A DNA stretch of 64,000 bases from Paracoccus xiamenensis (GCF_011308835.1 NZ_JAAOHY010000004.1:1-64000), one strand, 5' to 3'. Positions 9,222-19,263 are shown, numbered from the stretch's first letter. Notes: generated by a model from the letters alone, not told the origin. Program-made: numbers and translations.

Positions 9222-9277
9222 TCTTGATCCTCCGTTTCCTAACCATAACGGCGGACCACTTCAAAGGGGGAGGATCA

Positions 9278-9423
9278 ATGTCGTCTATCGACGCGGAGAG
9301 CGGCGCGAAGGCGGCAGCTATGAAACACGGCAAAGCCAGATCGTGATCTGGAACTCCGTCATGGAAGAACACAACTTCCTGGTCAGGCTTTGGGACTCGA
9401 TCACCGCGGACTCACTGGTCTGA
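9278..9423 (+). pseudogene. 3' fragment of an unidentified gene next to the IS
   Basis: Immediately after the IS end an open frame continues as NVVYRRGERREGGSYETRQ, then SQIVIWNSVMEEHNFLVRLW and a TGA at 9421-9423. It looks like the C-terminal tail of a gene whose front was removed or separated by the element, but I cannot name the family. The remaining bases to 9630 hold only a terminator hairpin. Confidence 0.35.
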
Positions 9424-9534
9424 GGGCATGCGCCCGGTGAGACGCGTGAAGGCGGCTGCCAAATGGACATAAGGCGCTTTGGATCAGCGCCTACCGGCCC
9501 GGTTACCACCTTCCCCAGCGGTTAGAGGCTTTTC

Positions 9535-9569
9535 GAACCGCTCCGGTCGTCCCGGAGCGGTTCAGTTTT
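9535..9569 (+). terminator. Rho-independent terminator
   Basis: A perfect 12-bp stem, GAACCGCTCCGG (9535-9546) with CCGGAGCGGTTC (9552-9563), a 5-nt loop, then AGTTTT. The T-run faces the plus strand, so it probably terminated the gene whose fragment lies at 9278-9423. Read on the minus strand it may also help stop the large RTX gene ending at 9630. Confidence 0.7.
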
Positions 9570-9629
9570 GCGCCCGCCTCGTGCCGCTGGCGGGTCCTGA
9601 ACGCAGCGATAAAGTCCCGAGCGGAGACC

Positions 9630-12600
9630 TTAGCTGACCAGCGGCTTCCCGTTTTGCGCGTGGCGCATCGCCAATTTGCGACCCAGGCGGCCAGAGGTCA
9701 ATTCGCGCGCTGCGACCGGATTGTGATCTGGCGCAGCCAGTTCGGGGAAGATTGCAAAGATCTCGGCCTGAGCGGCGCGCCCGACCGATTTCAATGCCTC
9801 TGTGCCGGTGAAAAGCGACTCTGCCTCGGCGCCATTCGCAAGAACGATCTGATGCGCGTCCATGAGGAAGTGGACATAAGTCACGCGATCCAGATCACCG
9901 GCGATGTCGATCCCCTCGATCTGGAGAAGCTGCTTGGCGGCGACCAGGACCTCGGTCGCGCCGAACATCTTCAGCGCGATCTTCGAACGCACCAGCATCC
10001 GGTGCTGCGGCGAAACGATCAGATCGGCCCGCGGCAGTCCTGAACCCAGCGCACCCTGACGAATCCGGATCGGGCGCAGATTCGGGTTTGCCTCCAGTGT
10101 CGCGCTGTCGAGGGTCCGTTTGCCAATCCAGCGGATCGCCTGAATTCCCGCGTCTCGGGTCTGCACCATGTCGCCCACTTCCAGATCGCCGGCCGGCACC
10201 TCACCAGATGCGGTTCCGATCAGCGCATCCGCGCCGAAGCACAGGACGTTGGTATTGTCCCAGGTCAGGTGATCCCCGGCGACCGCAGTACCACCGTTCT
10301 GGATTGTCATGGTGAAGCTGGGAAGGCCAGTCAGGCTGTCCATGTGGTTCAGAATGCCGTCGCCGTCCTGATCGGCGCGCATCCAGCCCAGCGGGTTGCC
10401 ATAGGTGTCCTGATTGTTGTCTTTCGCCCAGGCGTTATAAACAGCCAGGTTGGATTCGTTGTAATAACCGCTGAGGTCAACGAAGTCGTTATCGTCCTGA
10501 CCCGTGCCCGCAGCGATATCGCCGTTGTCGAAGTTCTGGCCGGTTGCGGTGTTGAAATCCGTGATGGTGTCGCCGTCGCCAGCCACGAAGGTGTCGAAGC
10601 CTTCGCCGCCGGTGTCAACATCTGCACCATCGCCGCCTGACAGATAGTCGCGACCCTCTCCGCCATCCAGCGTGTCATCGCCGGCCCCACCATCAAGCGT
10701 ATCATTTCCTCCGCCGTTCGGCGTGTAGGAGAAGGCGGTCGTGAAGTTGTCCGGGATATTGAATTGCTCGATCAACGCGCCTGTTTCGGCGTTAACGGCA
10801 ACAATCGAAGCGGACTCGGCATAGGTCGAGTTGAAATATGTAGAATCGTCCGGCTCTAATCCCGCAATTTTCGTTAGCGTTCCGTCGGGCTCTACGTAGT
10901 AGAAATCAACGGTATAACTGGAATAGTTGTCCAGCACCCAGCCAAGACTGTTCGCGGCAATGTTGCTCGCAGAATCGACTGTCGAAGCCAGGGCTACGGG
11001 CAAGCCGACATCGACATTTTCGCCAATTGCCGTGCCGTCAGGGAAAACGATCTCGGCATAGTCGCCCACGATAATATCGTTTCCGGCGTCCCCCGACAGT
11101 GAATCGCCCGAGAGGCTGTCGGAATAGTCGCCACCCATGCCCCAGATCGTGTCGTTGCCTTCGCCGCCGTCAACCGTGTCCACACCGGCGCCAGCCATGA
11201 TGAGATCTGCACCGTCATCACCGCTTACCGAATCGTCGCCGATATTGGCGTCGATGACGTCATCGCCATCACCGCCAATGATCGTGTCGTCAGAAGTATC
11301 AGGGTTGACGATGCTGCGGACACCGCCCTGTATCGTGTCGTCGCCCGCGCCGGCATCGATGACGTCATCGCCAACGCCACCATCGAGCACGTCGTTGCCT
11401 TCGCCGCCTTCGATTGTGTCGTCGCCCAGGTTGCCGTCGACCGTATCGTTGCCCTGCTGAGCATAGATGACGTCTGCGCCGTCGCCGCCGTCGATCACAT
11501 CATTGTCGGCGCCGGGGCCGGTGACGAGATCCAGTTTGACGGTCGTGCCCGTGCTGGGGTCGACAAGGAAATAGGTTCCGTCTTCGGACTGAACAATAAT
11601 CGCAGGCTTGCTGAGTTCGGCGATGCCGGAAACTTCTGCCTCAAGGACAAAGTTTCCTTCGTCACTGATCGTGTAAAGGCGTGTAACGCCATTCGCGATG
11701 TCCGGGACGACAATGACGGGCTCGCCATTGATATAGCTGACCTCGCTGTGATTGGCATGGAAGTCACCCTGCCCAACAAGAGAATCCGTCGGCGTCAGCG
11801 TGCCGCCCGGCCCCAGTTCATAAAGAAGGACCTCCTCGGCGCTAAGGTTCGAAACCGTAAGATATACCGTGCCGTCCGGCTTGGTATAAACATCTGCGTC
11901 GCCGTAGAATAAGCCAGACTGTTGTGTGCCGGTCACGCTGTTGACGAGCGTCAGAGCACCCGTCGTTGAATCGATTTCATAGATTTCGACGCCATTATTG
12001 ACCGCGACAGTCAGATAGTCCGTGCCGTCAACGCTGACGGCCTCCATTCCAGAGGGATAGTCTCCCGTCGGAACCGCTGCGAATGACGTGTCTTCCGTTA
12101 TGTTCCCGGTGGCCGGATCATAGACAAGTCGCGTGATCTGGTCGGTCTCTCCGCGGCTCGCATAAAGGTAATAGTTGCCACTGCCATCTGGGGCCGGATA
12201 GATCTCATGAGCGACGGTAAGCCCGCCATTGATGCCACCGCTCTGGCCATAGTCGATTGCGCCCTTCAGGCTCATTGTGCCGTCAGCGCTGAGTTCCCAG
12301 GCAGTGACGCCCGTTCCGTTCTGCGACGTGACAAAAAACGTCGTGGTGCCGTTGATATCGACGACTTCAACGGCGCTCTGCGCGCTTCCGAAGGCATTAA
12401 TGGTGCCGGCCGGAACCGTGATGGGATTGCTTCCCGAAGACTGCACCACCACATCGTTGACGACCCGGGTCATCTGATCGGTCTTTGTCAACGTCCCGTC
12501 ATCGTTCAGCCGGAAGACGCCAACATACCCGTTTGTTGCGGAGGTGGTCGTGATGACATAGGGATTCCCGTCAACGGTCACCGTTTGCCACTGCTGCGGC

Positions 12601-13757
12601 GCTTGCGGGGTACCTCCACCAGGCGGGGTAACAGTGACGCCGCTGGATGTTGTGACCGTACCGGGCGTAATCACCGTGTCTGCGTCGGTGACACCGCTTA
12701 AATTGTTGCCATAGATCGTGTCTGCGCCGCTGCCACCGTTCAGCGTGTCGTCACCGATGCCGCCTTCAAGCGTGTCCAGGCCATCACCGCCCAAGATGGA
12801 ATCGTCGCCGCTGTTGCCCATCAGGCTGTCGTTTTCGGTGCCGCCGTCGATGATATCATCGTTGCCGCCACCAGAGATGACGTCCGCGCCAGCCCCACCC
12901 CGCTAGCTGTCATTGCCCGCATCGCCCGAAATGACGTCGGCATCGGCGCCGCCGTCAATCGTATCCGTGCCGAGACTGCCGAAAAGCGTATCGGCCCCGG
13001 CATCGCCGGTCAGGCTGTCGTCACCGCCGTCGCCATAGATCTCGTCATTTTCAGTTCCGCCCGAGACAACGTCGTTGCCAGACCCGCCCCGGATGATGTC
13101 GGCGCCTTGTTCGCCCCGCAGGGTATCGGCGCCCGCACCGCCACCGATGACATCCGCATCATTGCCACCCCGGACAGAATCGTCTCCGTCACCCGCATTG
13201 ATCTGATCGGCGCCCGCCTGCCCAAGGATCGTGTCTTTGCCGGTACCACCTTCGACATAATCATTGTCGGCCCCGGCATCGATATAGTCTGCGCCAACCT
13301 GACCATAGAGAGAGTCGTTTCCAGCACCGCCGGTGATAGAATCATTGGCCGTATTGATCGTCTGGGCCGAGGCCGCAGTGCCGGGCGTTTTGACAATCTG
13401 GTAAAACTCGGTCCCATCGGCGTTGCCGATAATGCGGCTCGCGTTCAACGGGGTGCTGGCGCTGTAGGTCTGACCTGGCAGGATTGGGGCCAGCTTGGTG
13501 ACGGTGATCCCGCCGGAGCCAGTCAGGACGCGGTAAATATAGATCGTGTCGGTCGTGTTGTTGGTAACCGTCAACGTCGCAGCGGTGCCGCTTTCCGTTC
13601 CCGCATTCGCCCTGGCATTGAGTGAGGCCTCGCCATAGATGACATCGGCACCACCGCCTCCAGCGAGAGTGTCGTTGCCGAAACCGCCCGAGACCGTATC
13701 TGCGGTCGCGGTGCCGGGATACGTGTCATTGCCGGTGCCGCCGGTAAATGTTGCCAT
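9630..13757 (-). pseudogene. Giant RTX / beta-propeller / Hint-domain protein, interrupted by one in-frame TAG
   Basis: One continuous frame of about 1375 codons apart from a TAG at 12903-12905. From ATG 13757 (after GAAGGA), MATFTGGTGNDTYPG opens RTX-like GGxGxD repeats. A beta insert with NNTTDTIYIYRV and LPGQTYSASTPLNASRIIG resembles a VHL-type beta domain. After more RTX repeats and the stop, the frame resumes RGGAGADVISGGGNDDI with no lost base. Then come a propeller-like region (GYVGVFRLNDDGTLT...YLYASRGE), further calcium-binding repeats, and a C-terminal Hint_2 domain from CFGADALIGTASGEV with SPQHRMLV. Such proteins are normally type I secreted; Hint domains can self-process. The two halves could be expressed separately (a start at 12821 is possible), the stop could be read through, or it could be an assembly error. 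Confidence 0.8.
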
Positions 13758-13775
13758 AGTCCATCCTTCACTCAT

Positions 13776-14368
13776 TCCACTGGCCGCAAGATCAGGATTC
13801 TGTGTGCAGGCGTTGCCGCGTGCCTCGACCAGGTATGGATGCGACGCAGGCGCATACCGGCCGATATTCTACAGAACTTGACGACTCGCTTCTGCCCCGG
13901 TTCACGTTGTCAAATAGGTCGGGGACACCGAACGCAGATAGGGTTCTGAGCACCTGCAGTCGTGTCGTTTGCCAAGGGCATCACAACACGACGCGTAGCT
14001 AGGATTCAGACCGCACCGGATCGATTCTACGACGTCTACAAGAACGCCATAACATACTGGATGGTTCGGTGTGCTGCTGATAAATGTTAACGCGTAACAT
14101 TTCGAATTCGTACTGTGGCGGAAACGTGTCAGGCGTGGCGCCCAGAAGCTGCTCAGACATGATGCGCGCTTGGGATGTGCGCGCTGAATCCGGTCTGGCC
14201 GAGCGTAGTCCGGTTGCCAGACAGCCAACTTGATCTGGGCGTCATCCGGGCTGTCGAAGATTTCCAGCGGGCCGTGACCGCACCGGGCATGCTTGGGTCG
14301 GCGATCTGTGGAACTACCTCACACCTTGGGATAACAGTCAGATTGACCGGACCAACTGGGGTAGTGAA
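13776..14368. other. Intergenic region upstream of the RTX gene and nrtR
   Basis: About 590 bases between divergent genes. It should carry both promoters, but I could not assign boxes with confidence. The last 100 bases stay open in the nrtR frame (VGDLWNYLTPWDNSQIDRTN) without a start codon, so a longer N-terminus or a relic fused upstream is possible. No other gene was recognised. Confidence 0.4.
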
Positions 14369-15274
14369 TTGGTATCGACACTTGCGCATGCCGAACTGAT
14401 TGCCGTTCTGGTTGCCGTCACGGATGAGGAGCCGCGCGTGATGACGGTGCGGCTGGGTGATGCGTTGCCGTCGGGATCATTCGAATCCGACCATCACAGC
14501 CTTCAGGCCGGGCTGCGTGCCTGGATCGAAAACAAGACCGGGCACCCGGCAGGCTATCTGGAACAGCTCTATACCTTCGCAGACCGCGATCGCGAACCGT
14601 CGTCGGACCCGAATACGCGGCGCATATCCATCAGTTACCTTGGGCTGGTGCGCGAGCAGTCAGCTTTGGGTTCGGACCGGCCGCAGTGGCTGGGCTGGTA
14701 CGAATACTTTCCTTGGGAGGATCACCGGGACCGGCGTCCCCCCGTGTTGGACGCGATCATTGAAGGTCTGGATGAATGGGCCAGCAGCGACAGCGAACAG
14801 CACGCCTCAAGACGCCACCGGATTGATCATGCCTTCGGGCGGGTCGGTCCCGGTTGGAACGAGGATCTGGCCCTGCAACGCTATGAGCTGATGTATGAAG
14901 CCTGCCTTGTCGCCGAATGCGGGCGGCTGCGTGGTCCCGGCTTTGGGCGTGCCATGGCGGGCGATCACCGGCGCATTCTGGCCACGGGAATCGCCCGGCT
15001 GCGGGCCAAGATCAAGTATCACCCGGTGGTGTTCGAATTGATGCCGAACAGCTTTACCCTGCTTGGCCTTCAGCAGACGGTCGAGGCATTGGCGGGTCTT
15101 CGCCTGCACAAGCCGAACTTCCGCCGTCAGGTCGATCAGCAGGAACTGATCGAGGAAACCGGTGAGATCACAAGCGAAACCCGCGGCCGACCCGCCAAGC
15201 TGTTCCGTTATCGGCGCAGCATCCTGGAGGCGCGGGCCCTTGCCGGGTCGCGGCTGCCGATAGCGCGCGATTGA
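14369..15274 (+). CDS. nrtR: NrtR-type NAD biosynthesis regulator (Nudix-like domain plus winged helix)
   Basis: A 301-aa transcription factor. The N-terminal half (AELIAVLVAV...LPSGSFE...AGLRAWIENKTGHPAGYLEQLYTF) is a Nudix-fold domain whose catalytic box is degenerate (RAWIENKTG in place of REUxEExG), as expected for an ADP-ribose sensor rather than a hydrolase. The C-terminal part (NSFTLLGLQQTVEALAG...KPNFRRQV...GRPAKLFRY) is the winged-helix DNA-binding domain of the family. The best start is TTG 14369, since no ATG or GTG fits the frame nearby. It is directly upstream of nadABC, and its stop codon overlaps the predicted nadA -35 box, so it probably represses the operon through the palindrome at 15307. 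Confidence 0.88.
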   Translation: MVSTLAHAELIAVLVAVTDEEPRVMTVRLGDALPSGSFESDHHSLQAGLRAWIENKTGHPAGYLEQLYTFADRDREPSSDPNTRRISISYLGLVREQSALGSDRPQWLGWYEYFPWEDHRDRRPPVLDAIIEGLDEWASSDSEQHASRRHRIDHAFGRVGPGWNEDLALQRYELMYEACLVAECGRLRGPGFGRAMAGDHRRILATGIARLRAKIKYHPVVFELMPNSFTLLGLQQTVEALAGLRLHKPNFRRQVDQQELIEETGEITSETRGRPAKLFRYRRSILEARALAGSRLPIARD

Positions 15275-15325
15275 CATAATCTCAATCAGAGAATAAATAG
15301 CCTTCATATACTCGAATCGAGTATA
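15271..15325 (+). promoter_or_regulatory. nadABC promoter with candidate NrtR operator
   Basis: A TTGACA box at 15271-15276 and a TAAATA box at 15294-15299 are 17 bases apart. Just downstream is the perfect palindrome TATACTCGAATCGAGTATA (15307-15325; 8-bp arms, 3-base centre), covering the expected transcription start. Then follow AAGGAGGT and the nadA ATG at 15337. Overlap with the start site fits repression by the upstream NrtR protein, which is an inference. Confidence 0.7.
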
Positions 15326-15336
15326 AAGGAGGTCAC

Positions 15337-16308
15337 ATGAACACGCAGCTACGTTTCCCGCAGCTTTACGAACCCGTCCGCAAGGTCATTCCGGCGCCGG
15401 ACTGGATGCTTTACGAAGACGATATCGACGCGATCCTGCGGCTGAAGCGTGAACGCAACGCGGTGATCCTCGCCCATAACTATCAGACGCCCGAGATCTT
15501 TCATGGCGTGGCCGATATCGTCGGCGACAGCCTGGCGCTGGCCCGCAAGGCGGTCGAGGTTGAAGCCGATGTGATCGTGCTTGCCGGCGTGCATTTCATG
15601 GCCGAGACGGCGAAGCTGCTGAACCCCGAAAAAACCGTGCTGATCCCGGATATGGGGGCGGGCTGTTCACTGGCGGATTCGATCACGCCCGAAGATATCG
15701 CCTTGCTGCGTCAGGCCCATCCCGGCGTGCCGGTGGTGACCTATGTGAACACCTCGGCGGCGGTCAAGGCGGCCTCGGATATCTGCTGCACCTCGGGCAA
15801 CGCGCGGGCGGTGGTGGAATCGCTGGGCGTGCCGCGGGTGCTGATGCTGCCCGACGAATATCTGGCCAAGAATGTCGCCAAGGAAACCGATGTCGAACTG
15901 ATCGCATGGCATGGCCATTGCGAGGTGCATGAGCTGTTCACCGCCGAAGACGTGCGCGAGCTGCGGGCAAGCTGGCCCGGCGTTCAGATTCTGGCCCATC
16001 CCGAATGCCCGCCCGACGTGGTGGCCGAGGCTGACTTTTCCGGCTCGACCGCCGTGATGTCGGATTATGTCGGGCAGCAGAAGCCGGGCCGGGTGGTCCT
16101 GCTGACCGAATGCTCGATGAGCGACAATGTGGCGGTCGATCACCCGGATGTCGAATTCATCCGCCCCTGCAACCTGTGCCCGCATATGAAGCGGATCAGC
16201 CTGTCGAATATCCGCGAGGCGCTGGAACAGAACCGCCACGAGGTCACGGTCGATCCGGCCATCATCGAACCCGCACGCCGTGCGGTCGAAAGGATGCTGG
16301 CGGTATGA
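15337..16308 (+). CDS. nadA: Quinolinate synthase NadA
   Basis: A 323-aa 4Fe-4S enzyme that condenses iminoaspartate with dihydroxyacetone phosphate to quinolinate in de novo NAD synthesis. Diagnostic blocks are [13 protein letters not shown] near the start, [31 protein letters not shown] and [16 protein letters not shown], which supply the cluster cysteines. A perfect AAGGAGGT site precedes ATG 15337. First gene of nadA-nadB-nadC; its stop overlaps the nadB start by four bases (ATGA). Confidence 0.97.
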   Translation: MNTQLRFPQLYEPVRKVIPAPDWMLYEDDIDAILRLKRERNAVILAHNYQTPEIFHGVADIVGDSLALARKAVEVEADVIVLAGVHFMAETAKLLNPEKTVLIPDMGAGCSLADSITPEDIALLRQAHPGVPVVTYVNTSAAVKAASDICCTSGNARAVVESLGVPRVLMLPDEYLAKNVAKETDVELIAWHGHCEVHELFTAEDVRELRASWPGVQILAHPECPPDVVAEADFSGSTAVMSDYVGQQKPGRVVLLTECSMSDNVAVDHPDVEFIRPCNLCPHMKRISLSNIREALEQNRHEVTVDPAIIEPARRAVERMLAV

Positions 16309-17849
16309 CCGATCCCGTCGTCATCATCGGCAGCGGCATCGCCGGGCTGGTCACGGCGCTTGCACTGGCGCCCCGCCCGGTGCTGCTGCTGACGCGCGCC
16401 GGGCTTGGGCAGGAAAGCGCGACCGCGCGGGCTCAGGGCGGAATCGCCGCCGCGCTTGGCCCGGATGACGATACGGGTCTGCATCTGGCCGATACGCTGG
16501 CCGCCGGTGCGGGGCTGTGCGATGCCGGCATGGCAGAGAGGATCCTTGAAAGCGCACCGGATGTGATCGCGATGCTGGCCCGGCACGGGTTGCGCTTTGA
16601 TGTTGACGAAACCGGCGCGCCGTCCTTTGGGCTGGAAGCCGCGCATTCGCGCAAGCGTATCCTGCATACACGTGGCGACGGGACTGGCGCGGCCATCACC
16701 GATGCGCTGTCGGGCGCGGTGCGCAACTGCGCCGCTATCACCGTTCTTGAACATGCCGAAGCGCTGCGTCTGCTGACCGCAGGCAACCGGGTCGGCGGTG
16801 TGGTCATCCGCCGGCAGGGGCGCATCCAGCATCTGGCGGCCTCGTCCGTGGTGCTGGCGACGGGCGGCATTGGTGGGCTTTATGACGCCTCCACCAACCC
16901 GACGGGGAATTGCGGCGCGGGCATTGCCATGGCGGCGTGCGCGGGTGCCGAGCTGGCCGATATGGAATTCGTGCAGTTCCATCCCACTGCGCTTGCAACG
17001 GCCCGACGCCCGCTATCGCTGATCAGCGAGGCGGTGCGCGGTGAAGGCGCGCTGCTGCTGAACGATCTGGGGCAACGCTTCATGTTGGACGTGCCGGGGG
17101 CGGAGCTGGCCCCGCGCGATCTGGTCGCGCGCGCCATTCATGCCCAGATCGCCGAGGGTCGGCGGGTCTTTCTGGATGCGCGCGCCGCACTTGGCGACCG
17201 CTTCGCCGCCCGTTTCCCCGGCATCTTTCGGCTTTGTGCTGCAGATGGCATCGACCCGTCGCGCGATCTGATCCCGGTCCGCCCGGCTGTGCATTACCAC
17301 ATGGGCGGCATCGCCACCGATGCGCGCGGCCGCAGCAGTCTGGCCGGGCTTTGGGCGGTGGGGGAATGCGCCTCGACCGGGCTGCACGGGGCAAACCGGC
17401 TGGCCAGCAATTCCCTGCTGGAGGCCGCGGCGATGGGTCTGGAGGCCGCGCGCGATATCGCGGACCAAGCCGCGCCTCCGTTGCGTATGGCCTTGCCCGA
17501 CGCGGACACGATGGATGTGCCGCCGGGTCGGTCCGAGGCAGATGCCGAAGTAATTCGCGCGATCACCTCGCAGCATCTCGGGGTGTTGCGCGATGCGGCG
17601 GGGCTGGATGCGGCCATTGCGCAACTGCTGCCGCTGGCCCAGTCGGATGACAGGCTGGCCGATCCCGCGCTTGTCGCGCTTGCCATTGCCGTCTTCGCCC
17701 GCCTGCGCGACGAATCCCGTGGCGCACATGCCCGCACCGACTTCCCCGAGGCGTGGCCGCAAGCAACGCGTCGCCACATGACCCTGCCGCAGATCCTTGT
17801 CGCCGCGCGTGACAGCGCCGTGACCCAACCCATCGCCCGGAGCGCCTGA
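16305..17849 (+). CDS. nadB: L-aspartate oxidase NadB
   Basis: A 514-aa flavoenzyme oxidising L-aspartate to iminoaspartate for NadA. The FAD motif GSGIAG is in the first 15 residues ([19 protein letters not shown]). [49 protein letters not shown] and [16 protein letters not shown] are all classic succinate-dehydrogenase/aspartate-oxidase family blocks. The start at 16305 is fixed by the ATGA overlap with nadA and the N-terminal Rossmann motif, although an open frame extends further upstream inside nadA. nadC starts one base after its stop. Confidence 0.96.
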   Translation: MTDPVVIIGSGIAGLVTALALAPRPVLLLTRAGLGQESATARAQGGIAAALGPDDDTGLHLADTLAAGAGLCDAGMAERILESAPDVIAMLARHGLRFDVDETGAPSFGLEAAHSRKRILHTRGDGTGAAITDALSGAVRNCAAITVLEHAEALRLLTAGNRVGGVVIRRQGRIQHLAASSVVLATGGIGGLYDASTNPTGNCGAGIAMAACAGAELADMEFVQFHPTALATARRPLSLISEAVRGEGALLLNDLGQRFMLDVPGAELAPRDLVARAIHAQIAEGRRVFLDARAALGDRFAARFPGIFRLCAADGIDPSRDLIPVRPAVHYHMGGIATDARGRSSLAGLWAVGECASTGLHGANRLASNSLLEAAAMGLEAARDIADQAAPPLRMALPDADTMDVPPGRSEADAEVIRAITSQHLGVLRDAAGLDAAIAQLLPLAQSDDRLADPALVALAIAVFARLRDESRGAHARTDFPEAWPQATRRHMTLPQILVAARDSAVTQPIARSA

Positions 17850-17850
17850 G

Positions 17851-18753
17851 ATGACCCTTGCCCTGCATTCAACCCAGCACGATCCAGTCCAGCAGGCCCG
17901 CATGGCACCCCTGCCGCGCCTGATGATCGGACCGGTCATCCGCGCCGCGCTGGCTGAAGATCTGGGGCTGGCGGGCGATCTGACGTCAATGACCGTCGTT
18001 CCCGCCGATCACCGCTCCATCGTCACGGCGCAGACACGCCAACATGGGGTGATTGCCGGGCTGGACGCGGCAGAACTGGCTTTTGCGCTTGTCGATCCCG
18101 CCTGCGTCTTTACCCCCCATGTGCGGGACGGCGACCGTGTTGCGCCGGGCGACCGGATCGCCACCATCGAAGGCCCGTCGCGCAGCCTGCTGACGGCGGA
18201 ACGGACCGCGCTGAACATCCTGTGCCACCTGTCGGGCATCGCCAGCGTCACCGCGCGCATCGCCGACGCGATCAGCGGCACCCGCGCCCGCGTCGCCTGT
18301 ACACGCAAGACCACGCCGGGGCTGCGCGCGCTGGAAAAATACGCTGTCCGGGCGGGCGGCGGCGTCAATCACCGCTTCTCGCTGGCGGATGCGGTGCTGA
18401 TCAAGGACAACCACGTCGCCATCACGGGCAGCATCCGCGAGGCGATCACGCGCGCCCGCGCCGGCGTCGGCCACATGGTCAAGATCGAGGTCGAGGTCGA
18501 TAACCTCGACCAGCTGCGCGAGGCGATGGCGACCGGCGTCGACGTCGTGCTGCTGGACAACATGTCCCCCGAGACACTGCACGAAGCGGTGACGATCGTC
18601 GCTGGCCGCGCCGTGACCGAGGCCTCGGGCAATATCACCCCCGAAACCGCCGCCCGGATCGCGGCCAGCGGCGTTGATCTGATTTCAGTCGGCTGGATTA
18701 CCCACAGCGCGCCGGTGCTGGATATCGGACTGGATTTCGTTTCGGTCGCCTAG
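17851..18753 (+). CDS. nadC: Quinolinate phosphoribosyltransferase NadC
   Basis: A 300-aa enzyme that converts quinolinate and PRPP to nicotinate mononucleotide, the third step of de novo NAD synthesis. Typical blocks include TAERTALNILCHLSGIAS, ARVACTRKTTPGLRALEKYAVRAGGG, HRFSLADAVLIKDNH, KIEVEVDNLDQL, VDVVLLDNM and the final GVDLISVGWITHSAPVLDIGLDF. Active-site Arg/Lys/His residues in TRKTTPG and KDNH are present. It begins one base after nadB and completes the operon. Confidence 0.97.
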   Translation: MTLALHSTQHDPVQQARMAPLPRLMIGPVIRAALAEDLGLAGDLTSMTVVPADHRSIVTAQTRQHGVIAGLDAAELAFALVDPACVFTPHVRDGDRVAPGDRIATIEGPSRSLLTAERTALNILCHLSGIASVTARIADAISGTRARVACTRKTTPGLRALEKYAVRAGGGVNHRFSLADAVLIKDNHVAITGSIREAITRARAGVGHMVKIEVEVDNLDQLREAMATGVDVVLLDNMSPETLHEAVTIVAGRAVTEASGNITPETAARIAASGVDLISVGWITHSAPVLDIGLDFVSVA

Positions 18754-18811
18754 GTTTCGGACCGGCCGGGACGAAGGGACCGGTCCGCGCGCAGCGCCGG
18801 TCTCCCCGCAC

Positions 18812-19148
18812 TCACATCGACGTCGCTGCCGGTGCCGCATAGCCGTAGACGATCCAGGCATTTCCGATCTGTCCCACGTTCGGCTGGAACGCCAGCACAC
18901 CGATCTGGTGAAGGTCTTCGCCCGTCAGGGGGCGGGGCTCATCCAGCGTAATGGCTCCGTGATAGTATCCCGGCCATGCGGCGTCGCCGATGCAGGTGAC
19001 GGTTTTGACCCCTTCCGCGCAGCTGGCCGGGTCGAAATCACGCAGCCCCTGACCGGGATAGAAAAGCAGGTCGTGATGCGTGCTCGGACGGGGCTGCGCG
19101 CATGCGCGTCAAGGTCGCTTTCGTGGATGTCCCGTGTCAGCGTGATGA
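18812..19148 (-). pseudogene. Decayed gene end left of an IS relic
   Basis: On the minus strand one frame reads HHDLLFYPGQGLRDFDPASC, then GVKTVTCIGDAAWPGYYHG, and ends GNAWIVYGYAAPAATSM with a TGA at 18812-18814. The upstream part needs a frame change before it meets the IS relic. It looks like the C-terminus of a real protein, either the end of the broken Tc-type gene or of a separate neighbour. The family is not recognised. Confidence 0.4.
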
Positions 19149-19263
19149 GAGGTGGTTCGGGGGATCTGAACAGGTATCGGGCGTTTTCTAAGTGGCTTTC
19201 CGCCTCGGTTATGCCGCTGCCGTTTCTGGCATCGACTGGTTGAAGTAGGCCTGATCCGGGGTC
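19149..19263 (-). mobile_element. 115-bp relic of the inner-type IS3 element
   Basis: Aligns without gaps to 7194-7308, the 3' end of the IS at 7193-8475 with its terminal repeat, at all but two positions. It includes the last codons of the transposase. The rest of the element is gone, and the relic sits at the broken end of the Tc-type gene, so insertion was probably followed by an adjacent deletion. Confidence 0.9.

Larger units (their letters stand above)
8476..9277 (-). mobile_element. Outer IS3-type element, truncated by the inner IS
   Basis: The right end, read on the minus strand, starts TGATCCTCCCCC at 9277. The element contains orfA and the first part of orfB, then is cut at 8476 by the inner IS. 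The expected 3' part of orfB is missing from the other side, where an inverted 5'-end fragment sits instead. The neighbourhood has therefore been rearranged, by inversion or by deletion between two copies. Confidence 0.8.

Noticed and set aside
7106..9277. Composite transposon carrying cargo
   Set aside because: Between the inverted outer ends there is only the inner IS and the outer transposase; there are no passenger genes.
10640..13750. CRISPR-like periodic repeats
   Set aside because: The repeats encode calcium-binding nonapeptides in frame, vary in sequence, and show no constant direct repeat with spacers.
14175..14399. 74-codon plus-strand frame before nrtR
   Set aside because: No ribosome binding site, no recognisable family, and it overlaps the probable nrtR start in another frame.
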